The position numbers were made by a program, and so were the translations under genes. DNA of 64,000 bases from Polytrichum commune (Eukaryota > Streptophyta > Polytrichopsida > Polytrichales > Polytrichaceae): assembly GCA_950295325.1 (NCBI GenBank), contig OX485803.1, positions 53,337,554 to 53,401,553 on the forward strand. Reading direction: 5' to 3'. The notes below the pieces were generated by a model. It did not search any database. It worked only from the letters and a program-made list of their open reading frames with translations, and had not been told where the DNA came from. Below are positions 34,191-46,560 of the stretch, in pieces; the stretch's first letter is position 1; every line of letters begins with the position of its first letter.

Positions 34191-34980
34191 GTGGGGCTGG
34201 GGATTTGTGGCACTCAAGTAAAGTCATATGGTAACAAAAAGGGGATGAATCCATCAAAAAGCTCGGATGGAGCTTACTTTAGTGAAACGCCTCCGAGTTG
34301 GCATGTAAGACTTATTTTCTCCCTTATAGCTATTGTGAACTACTAGCTATTTTGTAAAAATCAATTAGTTGGCAAGGGGCAATGATGTGGCCTTGGATGC
34401 TCTAAGATTATTTTCTAACCTCCCATGAGTTGTTTTCAAGGCCATGATGTGGCTTTACATTCCACATGGTTATTTTGATAAATATCACAAGATATCAACG
34501 TGTGCAACATATAATTATGACGTGTTGTCATAGACATTTTTTTTGTTCATAATTCATTTATTTTGCATGGGTGTGATTGCTCAAACATTTGTAATATGTC
34601 AAAATAATATATATCACCTTATGGTAAATTGGTGAACTCAAAATATTATATTATATTATATTATTACATTTACTTTAATATTAATTTATACACCATGTGA
34701 TTTCAAAGATAATACAATATGTGATGAGGATAAAATATTATAATAATTCAAATAGATTATAGTAAAAAACTTATGACGTTTTGAATATACCCCATCCATA
34801 ATGTTGTCCCACAAGTCTAATTCCAACTAACATACCATTTATTTATACCTCATATTATACTGCCTAAAAATAAAATTGATTTTTATTTTTATTTTTTGTT
34901 ATATGTTTTATATTCTATCTTCATTGTTTTATTTTGGTCATCTTATGAATACTTGCACTAATCTATCATTAGAATGACAA
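34191..34980 (+). repeat. AT-rich repeat family E, copy 1
   Basis: About 790 bp, beginning GGGGATTTGTGGCACTCAAG and including GGCATGTAAGAC, ATAGCTATTGTGAACTACTA, ATGATGTGGC, GTTGTCCCACAAGTCTAATT and TGAATACTTG. The same series in the same order occurs inverted at about 51358-46450 (interrupted twice) and at about 62900-64000 (interrupted once). Class is unknown and no coding region is seen. Confidence 0.8.
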
Positions 34981-35357
34981 AGATAATTTTAAATGGTAAG
35001 TCCCAAAATTATAAACTCAATGTTAGTGAGGATTTTGTAATGATTTTGACCTCCAAGTTAATTACGTGCTTCATTGATGGATTCACTTCCGGAATGAAAT
35101 CCCAAACAATTGCTTATTTATTATTAATTAGAAATGAAAATATATTTTTTATTTTAGACTTTGAAGGTGAAGTGCACTCAATATGGGATTTGTAGTCAAG
35201 CGGCCTTCAAGAATGCAAGGGCAATGTTTTTTTTGAAGTTGGGCAAGGCGAACAACAGTTTCCGGTCGGGTTTAGAAAATTACTCTAGAGGGTTGTCCCA
35301 ACCCGGATTTGATACCTCCGAAAGTTCGTGAGGGGGGATACAACGTCCGCCCATGTT
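34981..35357. other. No gene seen
   Basis: AT-rich sequence with one short 73-codon open frame (34974-35195) without recognisable motifs. Nothing else is supported. Confidence 0.4.
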
Positions 35358-35986
35358 AATTTCTTAAAAATAACCGGATTAATAGTGATAGGTTGGCAAC
35401 ACATGATGCACCCACTTGCTTCTATATGAGGCATTGTTTATTTATTTATGTCTATACCCCTTTGTATTGTTGCTTTAAGTATTAGATTAGACTAGAATTT
35501 TTAAAACTACTAAAACTTGGTATTTTTGAAACCCTTGAGACAAGGAGCCGACGACGTATGGAAGTGTTTAAAGTGGTTCATCTCATCCGCAAAGATGAAT
35601 GAACTCTCAATAATGAGAATACATGAGTGCCACGAATCCCGGGATTCGTGCCAGGGATTCATGGAACTCAAGTAAAATCATCCGGATAAGCTCATTCATC
35701 TCATTGGATGAGATCAACCCCTTTAGAATGACCCTTGTGGTGTCGGCTCCTTGTCTCAAGGTGACCGAAAATACTTAATCTCATGTCTAAAACCATCCCA
35801 ACCTAATTTAAAGGGTGTTAGTAAATATAAAATTTAGTTCATATAAAAATGAGTGTCTAGTGTAGAGCAAGTAGGTGCACCATGTGTTGGCAACCCATCA
35901 CTATTAGTCGGGATATTTCTAAGAACAAGTGGGTGTATTATGGGTTGCCAACCCATGACTACCTGTGTGGTTATTTTTAAGAAATT
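35358..35986. mobile_element. Fold-back element with long imperfect inverted repeats
   Basis: The left arm starts AATTTCTTAAAAATAACC (35358) and the right arm ends GGTTATTTTTAAGAAATT (35986). Matching blocks in inverted order include AGTGATAGGTTGGCAACACA, TGCACCCACTTGCT, TTAAGTATTAGATTAGAC, and CTTGAGACAAGGAGCCGAC (about 35530) against its complement near 35742-35760. The centre holds the perfect 20-bp palindrome CACGAATCCCGGGATTCGTG (35631-35650) beside a fragment of repeat E (ACTCAAGTAAAATCATCCGG). No target duplication was resolved. Confidence 0.8.
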
Positions 35987-36469
35987 AGCATCTCATTTTA
36001 TTAAGCCATTTAAGGCTCTTTGCCCTCTCACCCCCTCATCTTTGTGTGAACGGTTCTTCTCCAACCTCCCGGGATCTTTTCTTCCCTCTTCATTATTTGT
36101 CCTACATTCTCACATTTGTCATATTCTCTCTCACATCACTCACCTTGCATTCATTTTTGCAAGGTATTGTTTAGTGTTTCTTAGCAATTGCAAAGTTGAT
36201 ATTTAGGGAGTAAATGATTTTTGTTTTTAAATCTTGCAACTTGCACTTGTTTTTGTGAAATCATTTTTTTGTGAATGAAGTGTTGTGCAATTACTTAAAC
36301 TAGATGCTTCTTGTAGTAGACTTTGGGAGTACCGGTGCGGATTTCAAATGGAAGTTGTCAACATATAACCAGTTGGACTTGGAAACACTAGAATCTTGAG
36401 TGATTATGCCCAAAAATCTTCCTAGACACTGATCAATCTTGTCTTGGAGTAGAGCTAAGGTAGATGGGT
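35987..36469. other. Target DNA of the LTR-A nest; no clear gene
   Basis: A C/T-rich stretch (36040-36140) is followed by unassigned DNA. A 65-codon minus-strand frame (36497-36300, GGVIVAYNPSTLALLQDK...) has a faint resemblance to LINE endonuclease sequence but runs into the LTR. I do not assign it. Confidence 0.35.
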
Positions 36470-38365
36470 TGTAAGCCACAATCACCCCACCCTTCAATTG
36501 CCTCCTAGTCCGGGTTGGGGATCATGTGCTACATTCGAGCATACCATTCACATGTGCAAGTATAATCAAAGGAAATGGGAGAAGTGGTGTGTATAACACC
36601 TTTTTTATTTACTCATGTGAGCATTTACAAATGCTTAATTGTCACACTAATTCAACTCAAAACCAACCCCTCAATTCCCCTCAATGCTCTAAGCTAATGA
36701 CCTTAACCCCCCACCACTAGTTCAATCGATCTTCCTAGTCCACCTCCTTAGCTACTGACCCAACTAACCCCAATACCAGTGCACCTCGAATGTCTACCCT
36801 TATTCAACCCATTCCTGCAAGGTACAAACCCCATTGGCGAATCCTTGTGATGCTAGGCTTTGTTGAAGTTCTGAAGTTATGATCGGTTGAAACCCGCAGC
36901 TAGCACCGACGTCACGTCCACTGGGGTCTCCGACTTGCTGGCCCTTCAGGGTTGGCGTCCTAGTGAGCTGCACATTCCCCAGTTACCGCATTGTTGCATG
37001 TCCTCATCCACGGCCCACTTCGGCCACTGGGTGTTCCGACGTGATCCGAATTCGTGAGCATTCCTTCCTCCCTCCCTACCAGCGGCACTAGACTTGAGGG
37101 CAGGCCAACCAATCACAACCCAAAACAACAGCTGCAATGGGTGTGCCCAATGCCTCGGGAATTTGGTACAAGCACGATGCCACTTCTCAGCCGCATTAAT
37201 CGCACCTCCACGAGGTTGCCATGAGCGGTTATTTTCCTCCAGTCTCTCATCCAACGAGGAATCTGGTGACGTGCTTGACCTACCCTCCGAACTAGAGAGG
37301 CCGCAGAAGTTCCAAAGTTCCCCCCCCTTCTGCTGCAGAACTCGGATGGAACAAGGTGTGGCCTCAATGTGGGGGGGAATTAGAAGCTCACTGTTGTGAG
37401 TTTAGATTTACGCTGCTCGCGGTCGGTGCCGCTCCACTACCTCCGTTTCTCGTACCTCAATCCCTCACTCCATCCAGCGTCATCCCTTCACAGGTTCGCA
37501 CCATCCGTCACCCAGATCCTTCTCGACTTCATCCCCTTCGGAGCGATCCGCTGTGCGGTTCCCACCTCTCCGGAGCTAGCGGACGCCTCCAAAACCCGCT
37601 ATCCGCCTCTCTCTATCTAATCTAGACTAAAGCACATCACATTGATCACAAAACCCCAGACTGTCGATTCCTCTGTTGCCAAGACAAAAGCGATGTTGCC
37701 TACAAGCACGGAGTGAGGAAGGTTGTGAGGCCAAACCCACCACCCTTAAGCGTCCTAGTCCGGGTGGTGGTTTTGATAATCACATGTGTCATACCCAAAC
37801 TCGTGGTAACATGGAATGTAACTCCCATCTCAATGAACTCCCAACTTACTTAGAATCATGATGTTTTATTGATGTTAGCCTCTTGAATAGGTAGAGCATT
37901 GGCCTTCTCAAGGGTCCACCCTGCGGCCTTGGCCACACATGCCCTTAAGGATATTCCTCTTGAAACCTTGGCCTTGGCCAATGTTTTATCATCAGTGCTC
38001 TTCACCTCAGTGAGGCTATGGGTTGCCGACTCCATGATTCAATTAAGTTTCTAGTGTCTTAATTCCCAATTGTCAACCCAAGGACATTCTCCTTGTGTGG
38101 GACCAACAACCCAATCTCGTGCTTCACATCCATATTAGCACATCAATTTACTCCATGATGAGAATACAAGTGTTGAAAAACACTTCTCTCTCTTATCACT
38201 CTCATGTCATCCTCCTCACAAGTTCACTCCCAAGTGTCACTTCCCGCTATACGGGATTTCCTAACTATAACTCTAATCCTAACCCAGCTAACCTCTTAAA
38301 TCCTAACCTATCTAGTTACTTAATTCCTAACCCAGCCCCTACTCTTTGATGCAGCCTTTATCCCA

Positions 38366-38592
38366 GCAGTCCCGGTCCAGTAGCCCCTTAGATTCAACCA
38401 GCAGCTAGCTGGGCTTGCCGAAACCACCCTCTGCAGTCCCGGTCCAGTAGCCCCTTAGATTCAACCAGCAGCTAGCTGGGCTTGCCGAAACCACCCTCTG
38501 CAGTCTCGGTCCAGTAGCCCCTTAGACTCAACCAGCAACCTGTTGGGCTTGCCGAAACCACCCTCTGCAATCCCGGTCCAGTAGCTTTGCTG
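38366..38592. repeat. 67-bp tandem repeat in the middle LTR-A
   Basis: Four units start at 38366, 38433, 38500 and 38567. Each reads GCAGTCCCGGTCCAGTAGCC, followed by CCTTAGATTCAACCAGCAGC and GGGCTTGCCGAAACC. The first two are nearly identical and the last is truncated. Confidence 0.92.
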
Positions 38593-38877
38593 CAGTCTCA
38601 GAACTCGAGAGTCAACTAAGCACCAGAATTAAATGCCACGGCCGAAAATCATAACTGGATGCTACAAATTAAATCTTATGAACTAAGCCCTATAAACTAA
38701 ATACTACAAACTAAATATTATGAGCTAATCACTATAAAATGCCACTAATCCCAACACTATAACTAAGCACTATAAAACTAACCTCACAACCGGTTGGCAC
38801 CGGTTTCCCCCCAAAGAAACTTGCACTTCCCCGTGCCTCCTTTCTAATCACACTCTTTTCCTCTAATTCTAAGAGCT

Positions 38878-41498
38878 TGTGTACACCACCAAGGAGCATT
38901 AGCGCCAGTAAGGGAAGCAAAGGGGGAGCATCAAAGAGGAACTAGGTTGATCGAGCGAATGGGACGAAGCACGAAGGGGAGCGGGACTGCTGAGAGAGAG
39001 AGGACGGCGAGCCTCGGAGGCAGCGAGGAGACGAGCGGCGATGGGCAAGGATGAGCGCCGACAAGGAGAAGACGAAGCCGGGTATCGGGCAATGGTAAGA
39101 GCGAGATGACAGGTGAAGGCCCGGACTAATAACCCGGGTAGCTGGAAGGACAGAACAAGGAAGCAACGGGCCGGATATTTAAGGCGAATGGGGAGGCAAT
39201 GGACGTCGGCCACGTGGTTGGAGACGGAAACGCGTTTAGGCCTCGGGAACGCGCTTAGGCCTCGGGAACGTACTTAGTGCGGCGGGAACGCGGATTAAGC
39301 CTCGGGAACGATACCTAAGCCGGCGGGAACAAGGCATAGATGTAGGGAACGGATGAAGACATTAGTAAGTTAGGTTAGAGATTAGTGAGGATGTAGTCAC
39401 TTCTTGGATGAGAGGCAAGCACTTAGTGATTATAGGAAGTGACCACCTAGTAGTTAACCAACAATGAGTGGACACGTACTTACTAACGCGTGTGGATGAA
39501 GGACAATGCCAAGGGATTTCCATCCCTGGGATGACATTAACCGCTTTAACCATCTAAGCAATGAAAGGATGAGATCTTGGATGAATGACCCATGAATGGT
39601 AACCGCACACACCTAGGCACATCTAGGTATTAGAAGGAATTGCAACCAATCCACTTCTCACGAACATCTATATTTAGCACGTGGGGTTTCTGTAAATAGA
39701 TGTGACAGACCTAAATTTAGACTGCAGCCTTAATTCAGACTGAAATTAGCCTAATTAGACATTTGGCATTAGGGGCCACACCTAACCGCTAATTCAACCA
39801 ATTATAAGATTTCAAAACCTATATAAAGGGGCACTACGGACCCCTATAGCACCTCATTATTCATTTCAACAATCCAACGCGAGCGTCAAGAGGAGCATTA
39901 TCGGGAGCGTTTTAACGAAGACCTATTTGGAGCATTATCGGGAGTGTTTTAACGAAGACCTATTTGGAGCATTATCGGGAGCGATTTGAAGACAATCGAA
40001 GCTTCGCGATTTTACTCGAGGAATCGAAGATCTTTTCGAGCTTGAAGACTTAAAGGATTGAAATATATCCTCGAGCTTGAAGACTTAAAGGATTGAAATA
40101 TTATCCTCGAACTTGAAGACGACTGAAGGCCCAAGGCTGAGGGACCACGAGGCCGCAAGGCGTGAAGACGAAGACCGAAGACTTAGAGAAATTTGAAGAC
40201 TCTAAACTTTTAGAGATATTCGAAGACTGAAGGCCCGCGGCTGAGGGACCACGAGGCCGCGAGGCATGAAGACGAAGACCGAAGACTTAGCGACATTTGA
40301 AGATACTCGAAGACGAACGCCTTCGAGTTTGAAGACCGAATTTAGACTGAGAGCCCGCGATACTGAAGGCCCGCGGACTGGAGACCGCGACTGGAGGACC
40401 GCGGAACCGGACGACGAGTTACGAGACTTGAAGATTGATTCATAACGAATCCGAAGACTTGGAGATTCGAAGATCCTTTTGGGTGTACCTTGAAGATTGA
40501 GGGCCCGAGGTACTGAGAGACCACGAGACCGTAGGAGCGAAGACTAAAGACCTACGAAGTACTTGAAGACTTGATTGAAGACTTTTGAAGACCGGAAGAA
40601 CATGGAAAACTAAAGGACCACAAGACTGAGGGCCCATGAGACTGGAGGACCGAGAAGACTTTAGGATTTGAAGGTCTTTTCAAGAGATTACGAAATCAAG
40701 GACTGCAAGAAAAGACTTGAAGACATTAAAAGCTTTCTTCAAGATTTGGAGACTGAGGGCCCTCGGGACCAGAGGACTGCAAGCCCGAGACCAGGACCGC
40801 AAGTTTGAAGCCCTTTTGAGGACTAAAGGTTTAAACGAACTTTCTAACCAAGATCTAAGATACCTTTTGGGTCTAAGGAGATGTCAAGATATCAAAAGTG
40901 AAGATGCTAAGAGATTGACAAAATCCGAAGCTCATCGTGAAGACAAAGAAGATTGCGTAAGGAATCCAAGACCGAAGTACTCAAGAGAATAGGAAGATTA
41001 GAGAAGGTCCTTCCTAGGAATTTAGAGATATTCAAGAATGAAGAACTAAACTCTCATGAGTAGAGAATACAAAGGAAAACCAGACAAAAAGGAACTTTAG
41101 AAGAATGAAGACATTAAGAGGATTTCAGAGCCATCATTCGAGAAAAGAAGAAATTAAAGACCATCAAGTAGTCAACTTCCACTTTGAAGGCATTGCAATG
41201 AATTGTTAAAGGAAAACTCTCAAAGTAATGTGATTGTGAACTTTGGTTGAGGATTTATAAATGAATGGAAGAATGTTGTTATTGATTACAAAAGAACACT
41301 CTTTTCATTCATAACACTTAACCTCGACATTAGGATTTCGGGGAACATAAGCTTGAAAGCTTAGGCTACTTTCTCCTTAGAGATTTATCCAAGAGGAAAC
41401 ACCTTCAAAGTTAATTTAGATAAGTGTAGTATCCATGTAAACCGGTCAGCAGCGGGTTACACCGTCTAAGTTGCTGAGGGTTGAAGGTGACCTCGACA
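38878..41498 (+). mobile_element. Inner solo LTR, family B (2.62 kb), nested in the middle LTR-A
   Basis: It begins TGTGTACACCACC and ends GGTGACCTCGACA. GAGCT is duplicated at 38873-38877 and 41499-41503. It contains repeated GCCTCGGGAACG units (39235-39340), a TATATAAAGGGG box near 39822 and a long purine-rich tract (39890-41200). Blocks at its 3' end match, inverted, the start of the LTR at 46561-49031. Plus is taken from the TATA box direction. Confidence 0.88.
39890..41200 (+). repeat. GAAGAC-rich purine tract in LTR-B
   Basis: About 1.3 kb of strongly purine-biased DNA with very many GAAGAC and GACTGAAGGCCCGCG units, and a 47-bp direct repeat of GGAGCATTATCGGGAG...AACGAAGACC near 39895-39975. 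It lies downstream of the TATA box, so it would be the transcribed R/U5 or leader part of the LTR. Confidence 0.85.
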
Positions 41499-43025
41499 GA
41501 GCTCAAAAATCCTAGAGAGGAAAGGGAGAGAGAGAGAATGAGAGAGAGAATGAATTTGAAGAAGAGAGAAGAAAAGGTAAAGAGAGGGAACTTAAGGAGA
41601 AGAGAGGATAAGGGAGGAAGAGGAGAGAAAGGGCATCCAATTACAACCCCTTAAACCTTCTCCCCCTTAGTAGGACCTCATCCTCTCCGCTAACCCTTCA
41701 ACCCCTAAACCAACAAGAACACGTTCTAATTCAAACAATTAAATCAAATGCACTTCCCCTTGCCTCATCAAACACTACTTTTCTAATCAAAACACCCCCT
41801 AATGTCACTAAGCTTCTAATTCACCACACAAAATGGCTTAAGGCCTAAACATAAATCCACACCAAGCCTCACTCTTTTTATACTTTTGATTGTTTCAATA
41901 ACACTTCAATTGCAATTCTAATTAAATTCTAAACATAAAACAAATATGAGCACTCATTTTGGGCTCATAAAGGCCTACCCACCACTTCCCGCACAACTCA
42001 AGGGAAGCAGCCGCATTGCTGTTGCTGGGACGGGACACCTGAGAAAAGAGGGGAATGACAGTGGCATTTTCCGTATCGCATTCCTCCCCGTTTTGAGAGC
42101 GCATTGCCATGAAGCAGGTCAAGCTAGAGCTTCCTGGGATTTTCCGAGGGCGAATGGACTCCTGCTCACCGCAACCTTGCTCTTAGGACAGTGATTCTCC
42201 GCATCGCCCTTGACAGACTTCTTGGGCTCTCACCAGCACAACTTGCAGGGCCCTGACTCTGAGTGCCACTATCGTTGCTACCACGGCTTCCCCGCCCTTC
42301 GATTCTCCCTCCCTCGGATGTTGCATGCTTGATACGCCGATTCCCAGAGGTGAATGATCGTCGCCTCCTTCCCCCGTTCCTACAGCTCTTGATGTCGCAC
42401 TCGCCACCGGCTCTGCTGCGGCCAGACACCAAGTCTCTTCTAAGATCCTACTTGCTATCACATCAGAATCAATGGCTTCCTCCTCTTGCTATTAGTTGCC
42501 TCACCCTAATCAACCTCTGGGCTTACCGATCCTTGGGAATCCCCTTCCGCTACTCTTTTCTCGGCTCCCCAATGCGGCAGCGCTTCCGCATGCCTTGTCT
42601 CTCCTCCTCTCCTCTTCCCCTCCTACTTGCATAATGAGGCTCCTCTCCTTTGCCTCCCGAGACCCCTCCAAGCTTCTTCTTTTTTTCTCGCGTTGCCCGG
42701 CATCTTTCGGGCCGCCCGAAAAGAAAAACGGGATTAGGCCTCTTTCCTTGGCCCTTCCCCTTGTAAGACTCCATTTCCCCATTCCCTTAGTTAATTTTAC
42801 CTCCCCTAGAACTCACATTTTAACTACTTACTTGACCCACCATTAATTCTCCTAGGCCTTTTGCCTTACATAACTCCCAACTTACCAATTAATTCAATTT
42901 AATCTAGACTTTTAACTCCGCACTCCCTTTTATCCTTTTGACTACTCAAGAAAACACAATTATACGGTTTTAGTAATTTTTATGGTAAAGTCGTCATGTG
43001 GGCACAATATTGGGCTCACATGGGT

Positions 43026-43899
43026 CCATTGACGATCGATTGCGTCTACTGATATTATCATGCACTAGATCCAGTGTTCATCTGTTCAAAGATTAGTTTC
43101 CGATCCAAAGTCGCGAGTACCATAGCCACTCCCAATTCCCTTGTATCTCCGCGAGCTCTCTGTAAAGTCTCCGATCGAGATCTTGTCTCTACTTCCTTCT
43201 AGTTGGCTTCCAAGAATGAACTAACCCAACATGAATTAACTCTGCAATCTGTACCAGATTTGGTTTGAAATTACATACCAGATTGCAAGTTTGATTGTTG
43301 TGCACCATTTTGTATTGAACAGGAAGAAAAATAGCCCAGATTGTGAGTTGCAGTGCTGGTTCCAGTCTTTTCGAGTATGATTCCTATTTCTAAGAGATTT
43401 TTTAGCAAGTGCTCTGGCCAACTCATATTCGGAGGTTGTGGAGAATTAAATCGAAAAGATCAATTTTTGAAATATTTAATTGAAAAAATATGTTTTTGAA
43501 ATATTTAAACAAAAAGACATGTTTTGTGGTTTGACTTGTTTCAATTCTTACTTCGAGGAAAGTATTGCTTAAGAGTTTGACGAAAGTCTGTGCTTCGAGG
43601 AAAACACTACTTACACATTTAAGATTTGTTTTCTGTATTTACTTCACTTGCTTAAATATTTAGACTACGGTGTGTTTTAAGATATATTCTAATTGAACAA
43701 CTAAAGAACTCCAGTGCTTTTTTAAATGGATCATTTAAAAAAAAACTTCAACTTGTTATCTCTCTAACTTAACCGATTTTTTCGTAATTAACGGTTAGTT
43801 TAATCGATTAATTGACTAAATGTTATTTTTTAAGAATTTTTGTGCAGAATTATGGCATTTATTCTAATTATTCTATCTCTAGTAACCACATAAATTCGA
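43026..43899. other. No gene supported
   Basis: Right flank of the outer LTR-A, then AT-rich DNA with GAAATATTTAA repeats near 43465-43510. Short minus-strand frames (43421-43236) lack recognisable motifs. Confidence 0.35.
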
Positions 43900-44232
43900 A
43901 TGGCTCTTAATATTGAACCGATTCTCCCAACAATAATGAACATTGTCATTTCGGACTGTACCATTACAACAACGGTGGAAAGTCATTCGCGAGGTAATGT
44001 TTTAACCATCTTTACTACACGATCCAGTGTATTGTTTGTTATAATTCATGAAAGTCAAACATCGCCATACTTTATCATAAATTTTATCTCTTTTGTAGAT
44101 GATTCACCCATTCATTTGGGTTTGACTTCATCATCAATTCTTATTGAAGCAACGGGAAAGAATAATACAATGAAAGTAAATTATAATGCAATGAATGAAG
44201 ATGAAGCCTCCGAAGATTTGCCGCACTTATGA
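43900..44232 (+). CDS. Small hypothetical ORF, possibly two exons
   Basis: This is an open frame of 110 codons. A GT-AG intron of 105 bp (43994-44098, GTAATG...TTGTAG) could remove 35 codons without changing frame, leaving 75 residues with an acidic C-terminus (NEDEASEDLPHL). I recognise no family. The surroundings are repeat-derived and AT-rich, so this may be chance. Confidence 0.25.
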   Translation: MALNIEPILPTIMNIVISDCTITTTVESHSRGNVLTIFTTRSSVLFVIIHESQTSPYFIINFISFVDDSPIHLGLTSSSILIEATGKNNTMKVNYNAMNEDEASEDLPHL

Positions 44233-44379
44233 GAAAGTGAGCTCCCCGCCAACGGGATAGCTCAAATGGATGTGCATTGGGCTATCTGAGGAGAACAGGT
44301 TCCAAAGAAATTTCATTTTCTTTGGGTGGAATGCAAAAAAAATTAAAAAAATTAATTAATGATCATTATTTTGTTGATG

Positions 44380-44990
44380 TCGAATAGCGTGATATAGAAA
44401 GAAGATCGCAAATGGCGGCTCTCATAAGAGCGCGTTCAACCACGGTGGAAGATAATCAAAGGAATAATCTTCGCGCTTTATCAAATTCAGTTGTTCGTCT
44501 CAAACGACAAGACGCAAATGCCAAATCAAGGTGGGTTATCGCCGCCAAGCGACAATAAAACAATATGCTTCATGATGCAGCTGAAAATCCTTTGCTTGAC
44601 GAATTGTCCCTTTGCTTTGTTTTTCATCCGGTCAGTTTAAAGCAATTTTGATTTTGCTACATGGAGTGATGTTATTTTTGATCTTATCACTTGGACAGCC
44701 CTTAAGCGAAGCAAATCAATTCGGAACCGGATAGCGAAATCAAAATTGCCATATATATCTGCGCTTGCATTCGTATTTTTTCATAAACGATATGAATTCA
44801 AAGAATCCGCAAATATCCACGACCTTATTCTCCGTGAGCTTCCTGAATATAACACCATAACGCATATTCATAAACTAATCGAGCTTTTTGGAAACTTTAA
44901 AATTATTATTGATTATTATATTAAATTGAGAATCCGTCTTCACGCATCTTCTCAAGCATTGGTGCCTTCAAAACTGAGCAGGGCTTGACA
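44380..44990 (+). CDS. Unrecognised coding-like fragments
   Basis: One frame near 44405-44558 reads as a basic helical segment (MAALIRARSTTVEDNQRNNL...LKRQDANAKSRWVIAAKRQ). Another at 44746-44988 gives 80 residues (YISALAFVFFHKRYEF...). They are in different frames, with no clear splice signals joining them. I cannot name either. Confidence 0.22.
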
Positions 44991-44999
44991 TTGGCTCGG

Positions 45000-46450
45000 G
45001 AATCATAATCACGAGTAAGTGATGATGACATTGCTTGGAGGACGTCAAGTCCCGATAATAGCGACAAAGCAAATTCGGTGGACGAATAAATATAAATATA
45101 AATATATATATATAATTTCATGAAATATTATCATTATGGTGTTGTAATAATATTTTATTTCAAAATATTAATTATTATTGTGTTATTATATTTTATTAAT
45201 TATGTATATAAGATATACATTATAATAAATATAAAATAAATTATCTTTTAAAGTTATATTACATTACATTATTTCACTTATTTAAGTTTTGATGAGATTA
45301 ACATACTCGGTTATAAGATTGAAAATATATAATAAACAATTTGGAAATGTAAAATTTATTTTTCTTAAATATAATAATCGTAAGTAATGTATCCATTTGT
45401 AGCCAATTATGGTGATTCATCAAATGGTCAGATAGGCCCCTTCCCATTATTGAGTCTATAATGATTATATCAAGTACGCAATCCAATTTTGATTGTAATT
45501 TTGTTAATACCATAAGCAGATAATTAGTCTAGCACATGTTTGTCGATTCATCAATTGATTTGCTACAAATTAGTCCAACATTTTAAGACAATAATGTATA
45601 GAAAATGACATTTATAAAATATAAAATATAAAATATTGATAAAATCCTAAATCTTAAAAAAGTGAAATTGAACATTAGAAAGACCTTAAATTTAAAACAA
45701 ATAATATTCAAAATTGGTAAGAAATTAGACTATATAAACTAAAGATCAACCCTAAATCCTATACCTTAAAACATCGAAACCATTACGGTTAAATGTTGAA
45801 AATACTTAAAGCCTAAATTATTAAGGTTCAAAAATGATAATAATTAATGAAAATATTCAAAGTTAAACTTTAGTATATTAATATATATAATAGTATTTCA
45901 TATGCATTGTATCGAATATTTAGTATATTATATTATATTATAAGTTGGTATCATATGACATTATTTATTTAGAGTTAGATATATAACCATCATGTCAATC
46001 ATTCAAGAACTCTAAGAATAAATTAAATTTTTTTGAAGATAATTATAAATTTAAAATTTTATATAAATTAATGAAATATAAGACATAATAATACTAACAT
46101 TGTTAAAATATATTTTTATTACAATATTATAATGGAAGTGCATAAATATTTAGTGTATTTTATATGATTTAAGATATACATGACAATGAACACAAGATAG
46201 ACTGTCTTCTAAAAGTTAAATCATTTTGTACTAGATCACTTATGTGACTTTTAATTGGATAAGCATGATGGATTATAAGATAGGGTTTATATAATAAAAA
46301 ATTAAGTTTAATATTTAGATTTTTTAATATAGCACTACTAGTTCATTTGTGGCGACAAGATATTAAAAACAAAATGCAACATGTACATATAAATATAATT
46401 ATGTAATCTACAAGATAAGGTATCTAAGAAAAACCAATAATATAATGTGT
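45000..46450. other. AT-rich low-complexity DNA
   Basis: Very A/T-rich sequence with repeated AATATAAAATA-type runs and no open frame of interest. It holds no repeat boundary I can support. Confidence 0.6.
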
Positions 46451-46560
46451 TCTCTATTACGCGTAAAAGGAGTTGAAAAGACGATTTACATAATAACATT
46501 GAGATAAATATGAAAGATAGAAATGATAGATTATTACAAGTATTCATTAGATGACCAAAG

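Larger units (their letters stand above)
37724..41969. mobile_element. Middle solo LTR, family A, nested in the outer LTR-A
   Basis: It starts TGTGAGGCCAAACCCACC and ends TTTTGGGCTCATA, where the final CACA has become CATA. The flanks AAGGT (37719-37723) and AAGGC (41970-41974) are a one-mismatch target duplication. Its own sequence is 37724-38877 plus 41499-41969, about 1.6 kb, the same size as the family A copies at 14.7 and 49.3 kb. Confidence 0.82.
36470..43020. mobile_element. Outer solo LTR, family A, opened by nested insertions
   Basis: It begins TGTAAGCCACAATCACCCC and ends ATATTGGGCTCACA. TGGGT is duplicated at 36465-36469 and 43021-43025. Its own sequence is 36470-37723 plus about 41970-43020 (roughly 2.3 kb); the rest is a second LTR-A with an LTR-B inside. 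The longer size and divergence from the 1.6-kb copies suggest an old or variant subfamily. Confidence 0.85.

Noticed and set aside
36300-36497. LINE endonuclease fragment (GGVIVAYNPSTLALL...)
   Set aside because: The resemblance is limited to a few residues, the frame enters the LTR, and no further LINE motifs (RT, YADD) are found on either side of the nest.
42183-42846. Several overlapping open frames of 74-123 codons on both strands
   Set aside because: They are inside the C/T-rich part of the outer LTR-A, overlap in opposite frames and have no motif support.
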